Part shown: one piece after another, positions 15,240 to 24,125 of the stretch
Position numbering within the stretch: position 1 is the first letter of the stretch
Layout: the number at the start of each line of letters is the position of its first letter
Assembly: GCA_034436235.1 (NCBI GenBank)
Contig: DAOTWB010000084.1
Coordinates: forward strand, 1 to 43,611
Reading direction: 5' to 3'
Source: CP2-2F sp034436235
GTDB lineage: Bacteria; Chloroflexota; Anaerolineae; Aggregatilineales; UBA2796
Length of the DNA stretch: 43,611 bases
Notes under the pieces: generated by a model
What the model was told of the DNA's origin: nothing
Databases searched by the model: none
What the model saw: the letters and a program-made list of their open reading frames with translations, nothing else
Position numbers and translations under genes: made by a program

Positions 15240-18008
15240 GTGTCTGATCGGACGATATCTGCGAATGCTTCGCTCACAACCGCTCAGCTTGCGCCCGACT
15301 CGACCATCCTAGTTGGTGTGACTGCCGCAAGCGCGCCATCCAGCCGACGCACTGTGGTCAACGCGCTGTGGCGCTGCGGATTCCTGCCGCTGCTGCCGCC
15401 TGAGACAGGCGATTTGAAGCCGTCGTTTGAAGCGGCGCACGCTTACGTGGAAGTGTTGGCACACTTGCCGAGCATCCGCGCCGAGAGCGCCATTCGCCAA
15501 GCGCTCAACCGTCAACTGCCGACCTTCCTGTTCGTCAACGCCGACCTGCTGCAAAACTATCAACAACCTTGCGAGATCATCCCGTTCAGGACGCCCGACG
15601 AACTCGGCGCCTTGATCGTGCGGCGTCTTGCCGCGCTGCTGCCCTTGCCCGATCCAGCAGCAGCGCTCAACTTGCACGCGCCTCACACTCAGCAAATTCC
15701 TGCGCAGCCTGCGCCGTATCTGGCGCATCCACACTACTTGACGCGCCGCTTGGTCGGGCGCGCTGCTGAGCTGAACGCCTTGCGCGCTTGGCTGGAGCGC
15801 GGCGCGCCTGTTCTGGCGTTGACAGGCGAAGATGGAGTTGGCAAGAGCGCGCTGGTTTGGCATTGGCTCTTGGAAGAGCGCTTGAACACGCCCGATCAGC
15901 CGATCATGCTCTGGGATTTCGCTGAGAGCAATGGCGGCTTCGCCAATTTTGTGCGGCACGCGCTCGCCTATTTCGGTCAGCTGCCGCTCAGCGCTGTGAA
16001 CGAGCTGCCGCGCCCTGAACGTCTGAGCGCACTTTTGCGCGCGTTGGCTGAGCGCCGCGCGCTTCTGGTGCTGGAGAACGCTCAGCAGCTGTTGAGTCGC
16101 TCGGATGAAGTGCTGCCTGCCAATGCTGAGATTCTCGCTTTCCTGAGCGCCTTGCCAACCTTTGCGCAGCTCAAGACGCTGTTGATCGCATCAGCGCTTC
16201 CGAGCGTCTACTGCTATAGATTGGACGTGCAACATATGGCGCTCAGCGCGCTCTCAGCCGCCGATGCTGAGCAGTTGCTCTCACAGCTCATCCTGTACAG
16301 CGGAGCAGAGAGGCTTCAGCAGTGCGCGACGACGTTGGGACGGCATCCGCTATTGCTCTGCATGGCGGCTGAGAATGGCAATGTGCATCCGAGCGGCTTC
16401 GATGCATGGTGGCAAGCGCACGCGGAAAGGTTCGAGCGCGCACAGACACGCTCAGAACAGGTCGCAGCGCTCGTTGAAGTCGCTGTGGCTGAGTTGGCAC
16501 GCGACGGACGGGCGCTGCTGCACTATCTGAGCGCGTTGCGTTTTCCTGTGCCACACGCCATGTTCTTGCGCCATAGCGCGTTTTACATTGAACTGCCGCG
16601 TTCTGCCGAGATGCCACAGGCGCGTTCAGAACAGCCTGACGCTGCTGCGCAAGCGCGCTTGCACACCGTTCTTTCCGACCTTGAGCGGCGCGCCCTGCTG
16701 CTCTGGGATCGCGCCACCAATCGCTATGCGTTGCATCCGCTTGTGCGCAGCGCAGTGCAAGCGACATGGCTTGAAGAAGAGCGCGAGGCGGCGCTCAACA
16801 CGGCGCGGCGCGCGCTTGAGCCGTTAGCGGCTGAGATACCTGAAATTCTGTACGACGAGAGCGATCTGCGCGCTGCCATTGAGCTGTATGTGACACGGCT
16901 GAGCGCTGAGGAAACCGTGCCTGCCGCGCTGTTCTATCGCGAGCAGCTCAGCAAGCCGTTGCTCACGCGCCTAGCCGACGCGCAGGTTGTCCTGCAATTG
17001 CTGCTGCCGTTTTTCCGCGATGGCATACAGGCGCCGCCTGCGCTCAGCTCGGTCAAGGAGCGCGCTTATATCGGCAACGAGATGGCGCTTGCGCTCAGCG
17101 GCTTGGATCGGCTTGCGGAAGCGCGGCACCTGCTAGAGCAGACCTTGCCGTTGTTTATCGAGGCGAGAGAGCCGCATTGGCTATGCACAGCGCTGGTGAA
17201 CTATGGCGGTCTGCTTGAAGAACAGTGCGCGTTGCGCGTGCGCGTCTTTGAGCTGGCGCGCAAGCTGGCAACTGCCATTGGCGATGTCGAGAATCAAGCT
17301 GTAGCGAATTTCGTCCTGCTGCGCCTTTATGTGGAAATAGGGCAGTGGACAGCGGCTGCAGAAGCGTACGAAGCCTTCAGCCATAGCGCTGCGCGCTATC
17401 GCACTGTGGCGCGCCAAGCGACCGCTGAGCGCCTTGTGGCGCAGATGCTCTTGGAGCAAGGGCAGGATCCGAGCGGCGCGCTGAACTTGGCGTGGGAATT
17501 TGCCGTTCAGAGCGACGCAGTTGCCGAGAAGCGCGCCATTCACGCGCTCTGGGGCGAGTTTGCGCTCAGCTTGATGGCGCGCCCTGACGCCGCTGAGCGC
17601 TTCTTTGAGGAAGCGCTGCGCATGGCGGAGAATAACGCCAATTTGATCGCTCAGTATCGCGGCGGCTTGGCGCGCGCTTACGCGCTGCAAGGTCGGCGTG
17701 ATGAGGCATACGCGCTATTGGCACAAGGCGTGCCATCGTTAGCCGCTGCGCAGGTTCACCTGACCTTCGGCGAGGCGGCGAGCGCTGAGGCGGCTGCGCT
17801 GGACGCTTATCGGCAGGCTTGGCGCGAAGGCGCGCCGTTCAGCCGTTGGTGGGAACTGGAGCGTGCGCGCGCCGTGCTGCGCGCGCTGCGCGTGCCGCCG
17901 CCTGACTTGCCGCCCTATCATCCTGAGAATTTTCCGCAGCTGCCCGGCGAGCGCGCCATTCGCATGTATGTGATCCAGCTAGGGCGCGGCGCGCAGACCG
18001 CCAGCTGA
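15240..18008 (+). CDS. STAND-type NTPase with N-terminal DUF4062/TIR-like region and TPR-like C-terminus
   Basis: 922 residues from the chosen GTG. The first ~130 residues look like a degenerate DUF4062/TIR-like module (STILVGVTAAS, RRTVVNALWRCGFLPLLPPET, YVEVLAHL). An NB-ARC-like ATPase follows: RLVGRAAELNALRAWL, Walker A GEDGVGKSAL, Walker B ALLVLENAQQLL, then a winged-helix region. The last ~400 residues are helical repeats of TPR type (LARAYALQGRRDEAYALLAQG). STAND proteins act as ligand-triggered oligomerising switches in signalling or antiphage defence; the sequence does not show which. GTG 15240 has GGAG 5 nt upstream, while GTG 15201 would sit almost on the predicted transcript start after TGATAAACT (15188-15196). 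Its stop is 3 nt from the convergent gene. Confidence 0.8.
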   Translation: MSDRTISANASLTTAQLAPDSTILVGVTAASAPSSRRTVVNALWRCGFLPLLPPETGDLKPSFEAAHAYVEVLAHLPSIRAESAIRQALNRQLPTFLFVNADLLQNYQQPCEIIPFRTPDELGALIVRRLAALLPLPDPAAALNLHAPHTQQIPAQPAPYLAHPHYLTRRLVGRAAELNALRAWLERGAPVLALTGEDGVGKSALVWHWLLEERLNTPDQPIMLWDFAESNGGFANFVRHALAYFGQLPLSAVNELPRPERLSALLRALAERRALLVLENAQQLLSRSDEVLPANAEILAFLSALPTFAQLKTLLIASALPSVYCYRLDVQHMALSALSAADAEQLLSQLILYSGAERLQQCATTLGRHPLLLCMAAENGNVHPSGFDAWWQAHAERFERAQTRSEQVAALVEVAVAELARDGRALLHYLSALRFPVPHAMFLRHSAFYIELPRSAEMPQARSEQPDAAAQARLHTVLSDLERRALLLWDRATNRYALHPLVRSAVQATWLEEEREAALNTARRALEPLAAEIPEILYDESDLRAAIELYVTRLSAEETVPAALFYREQLSKPLLTRLADAQVVLQLLLPFFRDGIQAPPALSSVKERAYIGNEMALALSGLDRLAEARHLLEQTLPLFIEAREPHWLCTALVNYGGLLEEQCALRVRVFELARKLATAIGDVENQAVANFVLLRLYVEIGQWTAAAEAYEAFSHSAARYRTVARQATAERLVAQMLLEQGQDPSGALNLAWEFAVQSDAVAEKRAIHALWGEFALSLMARPDAAERFFEEALRMAENNANLIAQYRGGLARAYALQGRRDEAYALLAQGVPSLAAAQVHLTFGEAASAEAAALDAYRQAWREGAPFSRWWELERARAVLRALRVPPPDLPPYHPENFPQLPGERAIRMYVIQLGRGAQTAS

Positions 18009-18011
18009 ATC

Positions 18012-19208
18012 TCAAGGCACGCAAGCGCTGAAGTTCACGCCAAATTGACCGCCTAACAGCGCTGTCGGTTGGCTCAAATTGACCAGCGAAGCGCTGTAGA
18101 GGATGTAATCGGCGCTGCCGAGCTGACTCGCCACGTAGAAGACGTTATCGCCGCACACGGCGAAGGACGAGATGCTCATGCTTGGATCGGGCGCGAGCTG
18201 ATTGCCGCCGCTATTTTGGCGCGCGTCCAGATCGTAGCGGAACAGCCGTGCGCCAATCGGCACGCCAATGCCGATGGAAGGCTCTTCAACGTAGCGCGAC
18301 GTCACGTAATAGAGCGCGTTAGCGTCAGTGGCGTAGCTCATGCCTAGAATCGCCTCATCTGCAGGCGCGCTCAGCAGGATGCTATTTTGACCTGTGGCGA
18401 CTTGCAGCAAGCCGATGCCTGCGAATGGATCGCCGAAGCCTGCAAAATTGGTCACCACGCGCGTCGGCTCGCTGAACAGATAGGCGATCAGCGCGCCATC
18501 GTCGGAGACGGCATACGTCATCTGCGGACGCAGCGCGTTGCGCGGCATCAGCGGGCGCAACGCGGGCAGTTCGTATGGCGTGGCATTGCCGTAGACGAAC
18601 GGACTCAGGTCAAGCTCGAATGGCACGGTTTCGGCGCTGTGCGGACCGTAACCGACGATATAGACGCGCGTGCGGTCTGCATTCCAACCGATGACGGCAG
18701 GCGTGCCGATGATATCGCTGCGATCGAAGACGAGCGGACCGACGAACGTCATGCGCTGATTGCCTGCTAGGTCAATGATCGCCAATTCCCAGCGCAGGCG
18801 CTCAAAGCTGGTCAAGGTGTAGCTCAGATAAGCCGAGTCAGGGCTGAAGATTGGACCGACGATACCGAAAGTCGGCTCTGAGGTGATCTCAAAAGTGTTG
18901 CCGCCGATCTGCCCATAGGTGAGCTTGGCGCTGCCAGTGGTATCCGCACCGAAGACGGTCGCCAGCCAGCGACCATTCGGCGAGAAGCGCACGGCGCTAT
19001 TGCCTTCCACCTCAAGGCGCACGAGCGGATTAGGATTGGCGGGCGCGAAAACAGCCGCGTACGATGTCGGCAGCGAGGCAGGCTCGTTGTAGTTGTAAAC
19101 CTGCGCAGAGATGTTCGGGCGCGGCTGCCCTTGTGCTGCGCTTGGCATTGCCAACACAGCACAGGCGATCAACACAGTCAGTATGGTGAGGCGACGCAGC
19201 AAACGCAC
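18012..19208 (-). CDS. Secreted WD40/TolB-like beta-propeller protein
   Basis: 398 residues. A signal peptide (RLLRRLTILTVLIACAVLAM...AAQG) directs export. The mature part has repeated beta-propeller-like segments: VRFSPNGRWLATVFG, IFSPDSAYLSYTL, VIGWNADRTRVYIVG, YAVSDDGALIAYLF, MSYATDANALYYVTS, and SSFAVCGDNVFYVAS. This spacing resembles WD40-like/TolB PD40 repeats. Two cysteines near the C-terminus may form a disulfide. Function is unknown; such proteins often bind other surface proteins. The start is a GTG with AAGGAG 8 nt upstream, and the promoter at 19248-19276 excludes a longer start at 19268. It is downstream of the single-domain response regulator on the same strand. Confidence 0.8.
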   Translation of the reverse strand: MRLLRRLTILTVLIACAVLAMPSAAQGQPRPNISAQVYNYNEPASLPTSYAAVFAPANPNPLVRLEVEGNSAVRFSPNGRWLATVFGADTTGSAKLTYGQIGGNTFEITSEPTFGIVGPIFSPDSAYLSYTLTSFERLRWELAIIDLAGNQRMTFVGPLVFDRSDIIGTPAVIGWNADRTRVYIVGYGPHSAETVPFELDLSPFVYGNATPYELPALRPLMPRNALRPQMTYAVSDDGALIAYLFSEPTRVVTNFAGFGDPFAGIGLLQVATGQNSILLSAPADEAILGMSYATDANALYYVTSRYVEEPSIGIGVPIGARLFRYDLDARQNSGGNQLAPDPSMSISSFAVCGDNVFYVASQLGSADYILYSASLVNLSQPTALLGGQFGVNFSACVP

Positions 19209-19247
19209 AGACGACACTCCTTCTAAGCGGACGCACTTGCTGCGCTG

Positions 19248-19276
19248 ATCATAGACCTTTTGCGGCAAGTTGTCGA
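19248..19276 (-). promoter_or_regulatory. Promoter for the beta-propeller gene
   Basis: On the minus strand TCGACA (complement of 19271-19276), a 17-nt spacer, then TATGAT (complement of 19248-19253). The predicted transcript begins near 19240, about 32 nt before the GTG at 19208. Confidence 0.6.
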
Positions 19277-19299
19277 GCGCTGCGCAGATTGCCGTCCGC

Positions 19300-19713
19300 T
19301 CAACCGATCAAGCGTTCCACCATCGTGATGAGTTCATTGACGCTGATCGGCTTGATCAGGAGCAGATCAGCTTGCTGTGCATCAGGATGATCGATCGCCA
19401 CTGAGTTGCCCGTGACGATGATGACCTTCAGCGCGCGCAAGAACGGCGTCTGGCGGATGTATGAAAGCACTTCCAAGCCGCTCATATGCGGCATGTTGAT
19501 ATCCAGAATCAAGACGTCGGGACAGTTGTTGGCGAGCACGTCAAGTGCTTCCGCGCCATCTCTTGCCACTTGCACTTGAAAGTGATGGTGCAAGAAGATG
19601 CGGCTGAAGATGTTGCGCAAGTCGGGATTGTCTTCGGCGATCAAGACTTTGCGCACAGGCGGCGCAGGGTCGGTCTTGGACGGCTCATGCATCAGATCGG
19701 GTGAGGTTGCCAT
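19300..19713 (-). CDS. Single-domain response regulator (CheY-like)
   Basis: 137 residues: about 20 disordered Pro/Ser-rich residues, then one receiver domain. The acidic pocket is in LIAEDN (E27, D28), the phospho-acceptor is D71 in LILDINMPHMSG, with T101 in IIVTGNS and the conserved lysine K121 in LLIKPIS. There is no DNA-binding or enzymatic output, so it should pass phosphate or bind a partner. No histidine kinase is in the window, so its partner is unknown. It precedes the beta-propeller gene by about 90 nt on the same strand, but that gene has its own promoter. ATG 19713 has a distant GAGG about 11 nt upstream. Confidence 0.92.
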   Translation of the reverse strand: MATSPDLMHEPSKTDPAPPVRKVLIAEDNPDLRNIFSRIFLHHHFQVQVARDGAEALDVLANNCPDVLILDINMPHMSGLEVLSYIRQTPFLRALKVIIVTGNSVAIDHPDAQQADLLLIKPISVNELITMVERLIG

Positions 19714-19822
19714 ACGCTTAACGTGCCTCGTTCAAACTCAACGCTGCAATTACGCACAGTCTATAGCGTCTCTGCGCTGCAGCCTAGAGCCTACAGGCTT
19801 GTTTTGCAGGGCAGATTATGAC

Positions 19823-19838
19823 CTGGTCACCTGACCAG
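19823..19838. promoter_or_regulatory. Perfect palindrome CTGGTCA-CC-TGACCAG upstream of the M20 hydrolase
   Basis: Two perfect 7-bp arms around CC, in the gap between the divergent response regulator and hydrolase genes. A further TGGTCAC half-site occurs near 19885, closer to the hydrolase start. The layout fits a dimeric repressor operator (GntR- or MarR-like in style). The regulator is not in view. Confidence 0.45.
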
Positions 19839-19924
19839 CGCAGACTAGTCCCTTGCCGAAGACGCTGTGGCTGCGTTACGCTCACTGGTCACACAATCAA
19901 GACACACCAGAAAGAGCGAACTGC

Positions 19925-21136
<1,212 letters not shown>

Positions 21137-21146
21137 ACAATGCGCC

Positions 21147-21182
21147 GTCCTCAGCTGAGCATTCAGCTGAGGACAACTTTTG
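21147..21182 (+). terminator. Intrinsic terminator of the M20 hydrolase gene
   Basis: Perfect 12-bp stem GTCCTCAGCTGA / TCAGCTGAGGAC with loop GCAT (21147-21174), followed by AACTTTTG. It begins 11 nt after the stop codon. Confidence 0.85.
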
Positions 21183-21285
21183 CCTAAAGACCATTAAGCG
21201 AACTTTAAGAGAGCAACCTCAAAAAAGTTTTAGCGTAGATGATGAGCGAGTTTCAGGAGAATGTGCGATGTGAGACGAGAAGCGT

Positions 21286-22617
21286 ATGTTTGAACAATGG
21301 CTGGCACAACTTCAGCACAGCGATTCTGCGAAGCGCCGTGAGGCGATCATCGCCTTAGGCAAGTTAGCCGATCCGAGAGCGTTGCCGCATCTGGCGCAGC
21401 GCTACAAGGTTGAGCGCGAGCCTGACCTGCGCGACCTGATCGCGAAAGCAGGCAAGCATATTCAACAAGTGGCAGCCGAGCGCAAGCGCGAGAGTCAGAC
21501 GGCAGAGATTGCCGCCAAGCCTGCGACAATGCCATCTGCACCATCGCCGAGAGACGATGACTTTCCTCAGGCGACAAAAATTGCCGCTGCGACGCCTGTG
21601 AAGCTGCGCACGCCGTCCGCTGAGTCTAGCGCGCCTACCGTGATTGTCTCAGATGCGCCTGACACATCTGCGGCGACGTCGCCTGTACCATCGCCAAAAG
21701 ACGACGACTTTCCTGAGCCTGAACTGTTCTATCCGCTGCCTGAAGAAGCGCCTGCGCCGATCAAGCGCGCGCCGCAGCTGCCGCAGAAGCCTGTGACCGA
21801 GCGAGATCGCCAACGTGCGCAGGAATTTTTGAAGAGCGCTTACGCCTATCAAGCCAGCGGCGATTCGCGGCGAGCAGTTCTGATGCTCGCGCGCGCCTTG
21901 CGGCGCAACCCTGAGCTGGCGCAGCAAAGAGGCGTGCAAGGCTTAGCCCATGCGTTAGTCGGTGGCGATGATCGCCACGCGACTGAGCTGGTTTTGGAAG
22001 CTGCTGAAGGCGTGAGGGTGAACGCGCCGCTGATCAGCAGCGAGCTATTCGGAATCATTTTGTCGGCTGCTGCGCTCTTTTTGATGATCATCGTCTTCAA
22101 CGTCGCGCTCTTCTACGGCAGCTCAACGCTCGGTCTTCTGATCGGCAACGTTTTGTTCGGCACGCCTTTCGATACAGCTGAGATTCAAGCTGGACTTGGG
22201 CTGCTCGCTTTTCAAGTGGTTGTGCCAGCGGCGCTGCAATGGACGCCGCTGACGCTGCTCAGCACGGTCTTCAATTTAATGATGGTGTATTGGATAGGCA
22301 CGCTGATGGGCGGCACAGGCTCGGTTGTGCGCTTTTTGAGCGTCATGCTCAGCCTGTACGCCGTCTTTTTCCTGTTGCTCTCGGTCGGCTTCGGCATGAT
22401 GGTCGTCGGCGTGTTCAATCCGAGCGTTGCATCCCTGATTCAATTCGGTCCGATCACGCTGATCGGCGCGGGCTTGCTCTTCATCGTCGGGCAGGTTTAT
22501 CTATCGGCGCGCGTGCAGGAATTCAGCTTCATCAACGCGGCTGCCAGCGTGATCGCAGGCAACATCTTGACAGGTATTGTCGTGAGAGTGCTGCAATCCT
22601 TCGGCGTGCCTGTGTGA
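21286..22617 (+). CDS. HEAT-repeat and multi-TM (Yip1-like) membrane protein
   Basis: 443 residues in four parts. Residues about 1-60 form a HEAT repeat (SAKRREAIIALGKLADPRALPHL). Residues 65-180 are a low-complexity linker holding two copies of SPxDDDFP. Residues about 182-245 are TPR-like helices (SAYAYQASGDSRRAVLMLARALRRNPE). Residues about 250-440 contain five or six membrane helices arranged like a Yip1/YIP domain. No catalytic motif is visible; scaffold or membrane-organising function is plausible but not shown. The ATG has only a weak GAGAAG upstream. It converges on gatB, with a perfect stem-loop between the two genes. Confidence 0.75.
   Translation: MFEQWLAQLQHSDSAKRREAIIALGKLADPRALPHLAQRYKVEREPDLRDLIAKAGKHIQQVAAERKRESQTAEIAAKPATMPSAPSPRDDDFPQATKIAAATPVKLRTPSAESSAPTVIVSDAPDTSAATSPVPSPKDDDFPEPELFYPLPEEAPAPIKRAPQLPQKPVTERDRQRAQEFLKSAYAYQASGDSRRAVLMLARALRRNPELAQQRGVQGLAHALVGGDDRHATELVLEAAEGVRVNAPLISSELFGIILSAAALFLMIIVFNVALFYGSSTLGLLIGNVLFGTPFDTAEIQAGLGLLAFQVVVPAALQWTPLTLLSTVFNLMMVYWIGTLMGGTGSVVRFLSVMLSLYAVFFLLLSVGFGMMVVGVFNPSVASLIQFGPITLIGAGLLFIVGQVYLSARVQEFSFINAAASVIAGNILTGIVVRVLQSFGVPV
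21538..21720 (+). repeat. Two direct copies encoding SPxDDDFP within the linker
   Basis: Two segments of about 28 bp (near 21541-21570 and 21691-21720), each encoding PSPxDDDFP, are 150 bp apart in frame. They differ at a few third positions, so the duplication is old and the peptide is conserved, suggesting a short interaction motif. Confidence 0.6.
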
Positions 22618-22625
22618 TAGCGGCT

Positions 22626-22652
22626 GAGTCTGAGCGCCATGCGCTCAGACTC
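22626..22652. terminator. Perfect stem-loop between convergent genes (HEAT protein and gatB)
   Basis: 12-bp stem GAGTCTGAGCGC / GCGCTCAGACTC with loop CAT. No T-run on either side, so it is probably a 3'-end stabiliser or weak bidirectional terminator. Confidence 0.6.
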
Positions 22653-22662
22653 GCGTCCTTGC

Positions 22663-24111
22663 TCAGCAGCGTCGCCTCAACTGTTCGCTCAGGAGCGCGT
22701 TGGTCAGCTCGGCGGGAAATTTGCCGCGTCCTTCGCGCATCACCTGACCGATCAGGAATTTCAGCACTTTCTCTTCGCCGCTGCAGAAGCGCGTCACTTC
22801 GGCAGGATTGGCGTCCAGCACTTTGACGATCGCCGCTTCGATCAGCGCCGTATCTTGCGTCTGTTCCAAGCCGAGCTGCCGAACAACCTCGGCAGGCGCG
22901 CCGCCGCGCTCAAAGAGCGCATCCAGCACCTTTTTTGCTGCATTGTTGTTGATCGTGCCGTCATCCACCAGTCGGATCAGATCGGCGAGCGCGGCAGGCG
23001 TCACATTCGTCTCAGCAATGCTCTCGCTAGGCAAGGCTGCCTTGTTCATGCGCGCAAATAGCTCATTGATGATCCAATTGGCAGCTTTCTTCGGCTCGGC
23101 GCCGCTGCCGACCACTGCCTCGAAATAGTCAGCGACGCTGCGATCTGCCACCAAGACCGACGCCTCATAAGCGCTCAAACCGAGTCCGATCAAGCGATTG
23201 CGCTTGGCGTCAGGCAGCTCGGGCAAGCCGCGCCGAATTTCTTCGATCCATTCCTCGCTGATGACCAGCGGCGGCAAATCTGGCTCTGGAAAGTAGCGAT
23301 AATCGTGCGCCGATTCTTTCTCGCGCTGCATGACAACCGTGCCGCGCACTTCGTCCCAGCCGAGCGTTGCCTGAGTGACCGCGCCGCCGCGCTCATAGAT
23401 CGCGATCTGCCGCTCAATCTCGACGGCGCTGGCGCGCGCTAGGCTGCGGATGCTGTTCAGGTTCTTGATCTCAGTGCGCGTGCGCAGCTCGCTGCTGCCG
23501 ATAGGACGTACGCTGATGTTCGGCTCCATGCGCAGCACGCCTTTGGACATATCGCCGCTGTTGACGCCGAGATATTGCAAAATGGCGCGCAGCTTGCGTC
23601 CGTACGCCTCAGCTTCCTCAGCGCTGCGGATATCAGGCTCGGTCACGATCTCTAAGAGCGGCACGCCTGAGCGATTGAAGTCAATCAGGCTGCTGCTGCC
23701 GACATGAATAGACTTGCCGGTATCTTCTTCCAAGTGCGCACGCCGAATGCCGATGCGCTTGGTGCTGCCGTCAGGCAGATCGATCTCAAGCCAACCGTTC
23801 ACGGCGAGCGGCAGCTCATACTGGCTGATCTGGTAGCCTTTAGGCAGATCGGGATAGAAATAGCTCTTGCGCGCGAAGACGTTGGTGTGCGCGATCCGAC
23901 AGTTGAGCGCCAAGCCGACGCGAATGGCGAACTCAACGGCGCGCCGATTGATCACAGGCAGCACGCCGGGCATTCCCAGACAAATCGGACAGACGACCGT
24001 GTTCGGATCGGCGGTTGTGCTATCCACAACAGCGCAGCCGCAGAACATCTTACTCTCGGTCAGCAGCTCAGCGTGAACTTCTAAGCCGATCACAGCTTCA
24101 TACGCGGTCAT
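22663..24111 (-). CDS. gatB: Asp-tRNA(Asn)/Glu-tRNA(Gln) amidotransferase subunit B
   Basis: 482 residues, full length. GatB binds mischarged Glu-tRNA(Gln) or Asp-tRNA(Asn) and phosphorylates the acyl group before amidation by GatA ammonia. Signature segments are YEAVIGLEVHAELLTESKMFCGC, the Cys zinc site (CGC...CPICLGMPG), GVPLLEIVTEPD, RMEPNISVR and EIKNLNSIRSL. The C-terminal tail domain (YqeY-like: NNAAKKVLDALF) ends in RRRC. gatA and gatC are not adjacent. It lies 14 nt downstream of the receiver-ParA gene, with GAGGTG in the gap, so they share a transcript. Pairing of a translation gene with a signalling ATPase gene is unusual. Confidence 0.98.
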   Translation of the reverse strand: MTAYEAVIGLEVHAELLTESKMFCGCAVVDSTTADPNTVVCPICLGMPGVLPVINRRAVEFAIRVGLALNCRIAHTNVFARKSYFYPDLPKGYQISQYELPLAVNGWLEIDLPDGSTKRIGIRRAHLEEDTGKSIHVGSSSLIDFNRSGVPLLEIVTEPDIRSAEEAEAYGRKLRAILQYLGVNSGDMSKGVLRMEPNISVRPIGSSELRTRTEIKNLNSIRSLARASAVEIERQIAIYERGGAVTQATLGWDEVRGTVVMQREKESAHDYRYFPEPDLPPLVISEEWIEEIRRGLPELPDAKRNRLIGLGLSAYEASVLVADRSVADYFEAVVGSGAEPKKAANWIINELFARMNKAALPSESIAETNVTPAALADLIRLVDDGTINNNAAKKVLDALFERGGAPAEVVRQLGLEQTQDTALIEAAIVKVLDANPAEVTRFCSGEEKVLKFLIGQVMREGRGKFPAELTNALLSEQLRRRC

Positions 24112-24125
24112 GGCACCTCATCCAT

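Noticed and set aside
15240..18008. Calling the STAND NTPase a defence gene outright
   Set aside because: The architecture is shared with transcription regulators and other signalling proteins, and its neighbours are not defence genes.
19780..19801. AGCCTA repeats and AGCCT-AC-AGGCT near 19780-19800 as the same operator as at 40837
   Set aside because: Arms are only 5 bp and the spacing differs, so a shared regulator is not supported.
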